38,973 bases of DNA from Chromatiales bacterium. Lineage in GTDB: Bacteria > Pseudomonadota > Gammaproteobacteria > Chromatiales > Chromatiaceae. Where the stretch lies: assembly GCA_028284585.1 (NCBI GenBank), contig JANQRK010000112.1:1-38973 (forward strand), given 5' to 3'. Positions within the stretch are counted from its first letter, which is position 1; every line of letters begins with the position of its first letter. Both the position numbers and the translations under genes were made by a program. The notes under the pieces are model-generated. The model ran no database searches, was not told where the DNA came from, and saw nothing but the letters and a program-made list of their open reading frames with translations. This document shows, piece by piece, positions 34,701 to 38,973 of the stretch.

Positions 34701-36859
34701 ATCAATACGGCACAGTCGGCTTGGCGATCAGCGAGCGACTTGACGACCTCGCCCTGAGGGCCCGGGTAATCTATGTCTATGCGATGTTCATCCATCATTG
34801 GAGTAAACACTGGTCGAGCCTGACGCCCTGGTTTCGTAAAGGGATCGAGGCCGGGAATCAATCGGGCGATCTGCTCTATCTGGCCTATAGCGCCCAAGAT
34901 TGCGTGATTTGGGATCCGAGCCTGGATCTGGAAACGGCACACCGCCAGCACGCCGAAAACTTGGAAATCGTTCGCGAGTGCGCCTATCAAGACTCGCTGG
35001 ATTCCGGCACCCTGTTTCTGCAGCTACAGCGCAATTTGCTCGGTCTGACCGACGGGCCGCTCACCTTGAATGACGGGGCCTTCGACGAAGCACAGTGTCT
35101 GGCGGGTATGCGCCAGCGCGGCTTTATGACCGGGATCGCCAACTATCACATCTACAGTGCCGAGATCTGTCAGCTCTACGGAGAGTACGACAAGGCGCTA
35201 GAACACGTGCGTGCCCAGGACGGGCTGATCAAGTCGGCCATGTCGCTGCCCCAGTTGGTGCGCTTTTACATTGTCGCGTATCTGACCCTGGCCACCCACT
35301 ATCCCAAGTTGAACGCCGACGAGCAGGTCAAGACGCGTGACCGCATGGAGCGTGATCTCGCGCGGATGACGCGCTGGGCCGATAACTGCCCAGAGAACTT
35401 TCGCCATCTGCAGTACTTGATGGAGGCAGAACTGGAACGACTGGACGGTCGGCACGAAGCGGCGCTCGAACGCTACGACGCGGCCATTGATGCCGCACGG
35501 GCAAGTGGCTTTCTGAGAGACGAGGCCACCGCCTTCGAACGTGCCGCAAGGCATCTCTTGGCCCAGGGTCGGAGAAGGTCTGCCGAGGGCTACCTGCGTG
35601 GTGCCCACCGTGTCTATGACCGCTGGGGCGCACACCGCAAGCTGGCCCTGTTGGAACAAGAGTTCCCGGTATTGCACGAACTGGTGGCTGCCATCAGCGG
35701 GTCGAACAGACAGGGCGAGCCGGGTGATTTGGATCTGGCCTCAGTGATGAAGGCATCGCGGGGCATCTCCGGCGAAATCGTCCTGGATCGATTGCTAAAG
35801 ACCACCATCGATATCCTACTGGAGAACGCCGGCGGTCAATGGGGCTGCCTGGTGGTCCGGCGTGAGGGACACTTGGCGGTGGAGGCGGCCAGGCTTCCGC
35901 TCCATGGGCTGCCCGCGGATCGCTCGCTCGGTCTGTCTCTGGTACCGGCCCCCGACGGAGCGAGGTTCCCGCTTCCAGTGGCGCTGATTAGCCAAGTGCT
36001 GCACAGCGGTGACGCCGTCGTGCTCCATGACGCGGCCCGCGAGGGGCCATTCACTCAGGACCCTTACATACGCAACTCCCGTCCCATCTCTGTGTTCTGT
36101 GTGCCGATCCGGCGGGAGCGCTTTGAAGGCGCCCTGTATATGGAAAACAACCTGGCCGGTGGCGTCTTTACCGAAGACCGGGTGGAGGTGATCCGCCTCT
36201 TGGCCGCCCAGGCATCGGTTGCCATCGAGAATGCAAGACTCTACGAACAGGTGCAAGACTACTCCCGCACCCTGGAAGACAAGGTGACCGAGCGTACCGA
36301 GCGCCTGGAGCAACTCAACCGAGAACTGCAACGCCTGGCGGATCGCGATGGCTTGACTGGTGTTGCCAATCGGCGCCGCGGTGATGCCTACCTAATGGAG
36401 GTATGGGCGCGGCTGCGGCGGGAAAGGGCGCCCCTCTCTGCGATTATGCTCGATGTGGACCACTTCAAGGCCTTCAACGACAACTACGGACATCAAGCCG
36501 GCGATGACTGCCTGGTCGCGGTGGCCGAACAGGTGCGGGCACAGCTACTGCGTTCGGCCGACATGGTGGCGCGCTATGGTGGCGAAGAGTTCGTGATCAT
36601 CCTACCCAATACCGACGACAAAGGCGTAGCCGAGGTGGGCGAGAAGGTCCGAAGCGCCGTGGAGGCGCTGGCGATTGCGCATGCGCACTCTTCAGCAGGC
36701 CCTGTGGTGACCATCAGTGCGGGTACTGCGACTATGATTCCAGAGGCAAAGGATGGCGCTGAGCACCTGATATACGAGGCGGACATGGCCCTCTATCAGG
36801 CCAAGCAGTTGGGGCGTAATCAAGTTCGTTCAATGTCTGCAGTTCACACACAAATATAA
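31781..36859 (+). CDS. Pseudokinase-AAA ATPase-helical repeat-GAF-GGDEF signalling protein
   Basis: 1692 residues beginning with GTG 31781, with GAGGGAAG directly upstream. Domains in order: a Ser/Thr kinase fold (about 10-275); an AAA/STAND ATPase with Walker A HGPAGVGKSALV (about 338) and Walker B VVLFLDDLQW; a long TPR-like helical region (about 720-1320); GAF (about 1325-1475); a short coiled coil (LEDKVTERTERLEQLNREL); and GGDEF with RYGGEEF (about 1598-1604). The kinase part has lost its catalytic residues: VAIK is VAIE, the catalytic Asp of HKDLKP is Ala138 (HKALTP), and DFG is GFG. The SPE and SDYYSLGVVLFELLTGQRPF parts remain. The GGDEF half keeps the active-site motif and the inhibitory RxxD (RSAD five residues before it), so it should make c-di-GMP. 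The protein is soluble and probably a ligand-gated hub. Confidence 0.92.
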   Translation: MEGSDLQLAGYEIGPVLYRSDQRVVYRAVRLADDAVVTVAIETLDTEYPDRYQVAIIRREGSIAQRLADVDGVRKVYAVVPHGSGNLALVGELYESSLKRYLAQSGSNGLPPVELLDIALHLARILGAIHARDIVHKALTPDEVLLDPDNGTIALAGFGIASELDQERQAVQMSRRLEGPLPYISPEQTGRMNRDLDYRSDYYSLGVVLFELLTGQRPFQADNLLEWVYSHISRLPPAPHEISPEVPEALSAIVLKLLSKCPEARYQSAEGLMHDLAHCADRLNAGRPVEPFELGKKDVVQKFLVPQKLYGRERELEELLELFEAAVAGHTEFCLVHGPAGVGKSALVNELDRPLVRERGFLVQGKFDQFHQGEVYAALAASFRGLAQQVLSESEAKLAIWRQQLQNALAPNARLVVDLVPELELIIGPQPEVAELPPAEARNRLHIVLTAFLKVFAAEGHPVVLFLDDLQWSNAPTLELLRNLVTSRESSHLLLIGAYRSSEVGAGHPLRLLLDDLKPRKNIRQLPLGALDRESVARLVADALLCEPDETRALSDMLYDKAQGNPFFTHELLRQLHKEGAITPDPASGRWDWDLNAARWSDVSSDVVEFMVENLRQLQPEVQQVLQLAACIGGTFDLHTLAAIYQRPVAETAAALLPALKQHTVLPLDSDYRLVGEDAEVQVLNPIYKFQHDRVRQAAYALIDVQQLKQVHLSVGRMMLQHAGDAVLGARVIDIAGHLNEGRTLIESADERLRLAALNLSAGVRAKQSAAYGAALHYLQVAAELLPTDPWRETPELMRALAVETQQCAYLTGRVEEADRWIELLLEHAESNIERSDILSTRTRQYATLGRMEESILSAIEGLALLGLEFTDCPGEAEIAEERRLVEINLGQRQITDLVNAPLVEDQATLLAMRVLMEIFPAAFLSGSGNLFPYLVLKAVNLSLRHGNCPESAFAYTGYGMLLCGELNEPAVGYQYGTVGLAISERLDDLALRARVIYVYAMFIHHWSKHWSSLTPWFRKGIEAGNQSGDLLYLAYSAQDCVIWDPSLDLETAHRQHAENLEIVRECAYQDSLDSGTLFLQLQRNLLGLTDGPLTLNDGAFDEAQCLAGMRQRGFMTGIANYHIYSAEICQLYGEYDKALEHVRAQDGLIKSAMSLPQLVRFYIVAYLTLATHYPKLNADEQVKTRDRMERDLARMTRWADNCPENFRHLQYLMEAELERLDGRHEAALERYDAAIDAARASGFLRDEATAFERAARHLLAQGRRRSAEGYLRGAHRVYDRWGAHRKLALLEQEFPVLHELVAAISGSNRQGEPGDLDLASVMKASRGISGEIVLDRLLKTTIDILLENAGGQWGCLVVRREGHLAVEAARLPLHGLPADRSLGLSLVPAPDGARFPLPVALISQVLHSGDAVVLHDAAREGPFTQDPYIRNSRPISVFCVPIRRERFEGALYMENNLAGGVFTEDRVEVIRLLAAQASVAIENARLYEQVQDYSRTLEDKVTERTERLEQLNRELQRLADRDGLTGVANRRRGDAYLMEVWARLRRERAPLSAIMLDVDHFKAFNDNYGHQAGDDCLVAVAEQVRAQLLRSADMVARYGGEEFVIILPNTDDKGVAEVGEKVRSAVEALAIAHAHSSAGPVVTISAGTATMIPEAKDGAEHLIYEADMALYQAKQLGRNQVRSMSAVHTQI

Positions 36860-36919
36860 CAATGCGACAACACATGCCGATAAGAAAGCGAATAGCCCTT
36901 TTCAACCCGGGAGGAGTCA

Positions 36920-38644
36920 ATGAGCAAAGCCATTTGGAACGAAAACCCGGCTACCGGTGAATGGAACACGGCGGACAACTGGAGCCCCCCAAAGGTACCT
37001 GCGAGTACGGCAGCCTTTGGAAAATCATCCCAGACGGCGCTCACATTCTCGGCAACGGCCGGAGCCTCGGTACAGGGTATCGAGTTTGCTGAGGGTGCGC
37101 CTGCCTACGGCTTCACCTTCGGCCCATCGAATACGCCCAGCCTGACCATCACCGGCCGGGGCGTTACCAACCACTCCGACAGACAACAGAGCTTTGTGGT
37201 CGCGGCAACCAGTAGCGGCTACAAGGATCCGCAGCTCAAATTCATCAACTCGGCCACTGCGGGCGGTGACAGTATGTACTATTGCGCCGGGCCTGAGACC
37301 AAGGCGGGTTACGGTGGGGGCGTCATTTGTTTCTGCGATAGTTCGACTGCAGGCTCAGCCATATTCAAGGTCTGGACAGGTGCCGGTACTCCGCCAAAGC
37401 ACAATACCGTCGGCGGGGAGGTAGCCTTCTGTGACAGCTCAACTGCAGAAACCGCTCGTTTTACCATCTACGGCAGCCTGGGTGACGACGGCGACACCTT
37501 CGGCAATGTGGTGTTCCACGACAACGCAACAGCTGCCAAGGCGACCTTCGTCAATGTGGGCGGAACTGTTTCTGGCGGTGATGGCGGCAATACCCAGTTC
37601 TACGGCAGTTCCAGTGCGGCCTGTGGTGTCTTCAACAACGAGGGTGGCACCCACAATAAGGCGAACGGTGGCGACGTAGCCTTCGATGCTGTTGCGGACG
37701 GTGGTCACGGACGTTTTTTCAATTACGCAGCAATCGCCACGGGTGCATACGGTGGTGTCACGAGTTTTAACAACAACCCGCCAAACATCTCACCACGGGG
37801 TGCATCCGCGGGCCATGGTGCTTACTTCAACTATGGTGCACGCGAAGGCGAACTGGGTGGGGGCGGGCATGTGGAATTCAGTGCGAAGTATGGTTCACCC
37901 ACCGCCGCGAACGGTAAGTTCGTCAACTATGGCAGTGCGATAGACAGCAGATCGAGCGCGGGACACACCATATTCTCCATCAACCTGCCAACGGACTACT
38001 TCCCGAGCGCCGGCAATGGCACCTTTTGGAATCACCCGGGCGCGACCCAGGGAGCCGCCGCTGGCTTCACTGAGTTTTCGGTATATGGCAACGGTAAGGC
38101 AGGCAGCAATGTGCCAACTGCAAGCGAGGGTACTTTTTTTAACCTCGGTGGCCATGGCTCGGAAGCACTGGGGGGTTACACGGTGTTCTCGGGTGTCTCG
38201 ACTGCCGGCAAGGCCACTCTGATCGCCTATGGTGGTACCCACGGTGGCCAGGGTGGGCGCATCGTCTTCTATGGTGAGGCATTGGGTGGGACGGCCCATG
38301 TGCAACTGTTCGGTAATGGCGAGCTGGATATCGCCAGCCGCAGGGGTGGAGTGACGATCGGGATGCTTGAACTGAGCGGCGGGGTTATCGGCATTCAGCT
38401 CGGCACACACACCACCGCATTGACCGTGTCTGGGAAGGTGACCCTGCACGTAGAGCAGACCCGCTTGAGATTTTCTAAGAAGGAAGACGGGGGATTTGAG
38501 TTCAACAAATCCTATGGGGTCCTCACCAGCGAGAGCCTATCCGGGCTGACTGCCGAGCGGTTCACAGCAAATAGCATAGAGGGTGTAGCGCCGACCTTTG
38601 AGATTGTCGGAAATGAGCTACAGGTCCGCTATTCGAAGACCTGA
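36920..38644 (+). CDS. Beta-helix-like repeat protein without signal peptide
   Basis: 574 residues with a strong GGGAGGAG site before ATG 36920, 60 bases after the signalling gene. The start (WNENPATGEWNTADNWSPPK, VPASTAAFG) matches the 'W-x-G-x-W-N-x-x-x-N-W-S' opening of autotransporter-type passenger domains. Residues about 105-460 hold about eleven imperfect repeats of 28-45 residues with the pattern G-G-x-x-x-F-x-[SN]-x-[ST]-A-x-x-A-x-F-x-N-x-G (for example GGEVAFCDSSTAETARFTIY, GNVVFHDNATAAKATFVNVG), implying a right-handed beta-helix. It has no signal peptide, no autotransporter barrel and no LPXTG/PEP-CTERM tail. Related families are surface adhesins. The absent export signals mean non-classical export or an intracellular scaffold. 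Confidence 0.8.
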   Translation: MSKAIWNENPATGEWNTADNWSPPKVPASTAAFGKSSQTALTFSATAGASVQGIEFAEGAPAYGFTFGPSNTPSLTITGRGVTNHSDRQQSFVVAATSSGYKDPQLKFINSATAGGDSMYYCAGPETKAGYGGGVICFCDSSTAGSAIFKVWTGAGTPPKHNTVGGEVAFCDSSTAETARFTIYGSLGDDGDTFGNVVFHDNATAAKATFVNVGGTVSGGDGGNTQFYGSSSAACGVFNNEGGTHNKANGGDVAFDAVADGGHGRFFNYAAIATGAYGGVTSFNNNPPNISPRGASAGHGAYFNYGAREGELGGGGHVEFSAKYGSPTAANGKFVNYGSAIDSRSSAGHTIFSINLPTDYFPSAGNGTFWNHPGATQGAAAGFTEFSVYGNGKAGSNVPTASEGTFFNLGGHGSEALGGYTVFSGVSTAGKATLIAYGGTHGGQGGRIVFYGEALGGTAHVQLFGNGELDIASRRGGVTIGMLELSGGVIGIQLGTHTTALTVSGKVTLHVEQTRLRFSKKEDGGFEFNKSYGVLTSESLSGLTAERFTANSIEGVAPTFEIVGNELQVRYSKT

Positions 38645-38759
38645 GTAGTACTTGATTAAGACAATGCAGACTTGGCATTGGGGCGGTCGCGGCGATATCG
38701 ATAGACAAAACGCCTCGCGGGATTCGAGCTACCTGCGGGGTTTGGGACATGAATCCCCC

Positions 38760-38973
38760 TAGGGCCTGTTCACACTACGCGAGGCGCAGCGACGGCGGCG
38801 GTTTTTTCGGCCAACGAGACGCTGCGAGCGAGATGTACTCACTGTACATGAGCGAGCACCAACAAAGTTGGGCGGAAACACGGCCCCGTCCCTTCGGGTT
38901 GCGCCCCAAAACGCGCCACGCGGCGTTGCTCGTCGTTCATTTAGGCTCCCTAAACCTCTCTCCTCGCGCCTTG
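38760..38973. repeat. Dispersed intergenic repeat, cut by the window end
   Basis: Starts GGGCCTGTTCACACTA and continues through GCAGCGACGGCGGC, then an inverted repeat around TGTACTCACTGTACA, and GGCGGAAACACGGCCCCGTC. I recognise it as a type of non-coding dispersed repeat seen between genes in gammaproteobacteria. Its left-end motif occurs again at 26045-26082. The 38645-38759 interval between the last gene and this repeat has no supported feature. Confidence 0.6.

Noticed and set aside
38700..38750. Possible terminator after the beta-helix gene (CGCCTCGCGGG ... CCTGCGGGGTTT)
   Set aside because: Stem has several mismatches and only three Ts follow.

Overview
The window looks like chromosomal DNA of a gammaproteobacterium, probably a Chromatiales-like sulfur-oxidiser or a relative. 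This is inferred from family content, not from any marker gene: DUF3581 and DUF2333 proteins, a long-form SelO, a PEP-CTERM-type exported protein, and moderately high GC. There is no rRNA, no CRISPR array and no complete tRNA.

Bases 1-10,300 are an accessory zone full of broken genes: a frameshifted and truncated tyrosine recombinase, an IS91 transposase scrap, an ISKra4-like transposase scrap, the tail of a ParM-like plasmid partition ATPase with a small partner gene, a decayed HicB antitoxin and a GH63-like glucosidase remnant. Among these sit apparently intact genes: selO (protein AMPylase), a PEP-CTERM protein with its own terminator, a glycogen-debranching enzyme, a Phd/VapC toxin-antitoxin pair and a J-domain-like protein.

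Bases 10,300-17,200 hold mostly envelope-associated genes: an Xre-like HTH protein, a frameshifted DUF502 membrane protein, a CPA1 Na+/H+ antiporter with a damaged N-terminus, DUF2333, a frameshifted DUF1328 micro-protein, an unrecognised small protein and a cytoplasmic trypsin-like protease.

Bases 17,200-23,700 hold two regulatory modules. The first is a CsoR-type Cu(I) repressor divergent from a DUF4396 membrane protein, with a clear operator inside a sigma70 promoter. The second is a co-directional set: a sigma54-dependent response regulator with a consensus -24/-12 site immediately upstream, a phospholipase D-like protein in which both HKD lysines are arginine, a YihY/BrkB membrane protein, and an RsbRD-N histidine kinase carrying a one-base frameshift. 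This set looks like a membrane-stress two-component operon.

Bases 23,700-26,500 hold an EF-hand exported protein with its terminator, the 3' half of a tRNA-Lys followed by a terminator (a probable integration scar), DUF3581, and a conserved gene broken at a dispersed repeat.

Bases 26,500-38,650 are the most unusual part. A small membrane protein precedes a phosphoesterase (PF04185) with an N-terminal array of five 'LWxFDP' repeats and altered metal-site residues. Convergent to it is a DNase II homologue, a family that is mostly eukaryotic. Divergent from that runs a probable operon: a gamma-glutamylcyclotransferase-like protein, an MBL-like protein, a 1692-residue pseudokinase-AAA-repeat-GAF-GGDEF signalling protein, and a beta-helix-like repeat protein. 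None of the predicted hydrolases or the repeat protein has a signal peptide. I infer a possible c-di-GMP-linked effector or defence island, but no secretion apparatus is visible. The window ends inside a dispersed intergenic repeat whose end motif also occurs near 26,050.

Several broken genes carry exactly one extra base, three of them an extra T in a TTT run. Reads should be checked before those genes are called dead.
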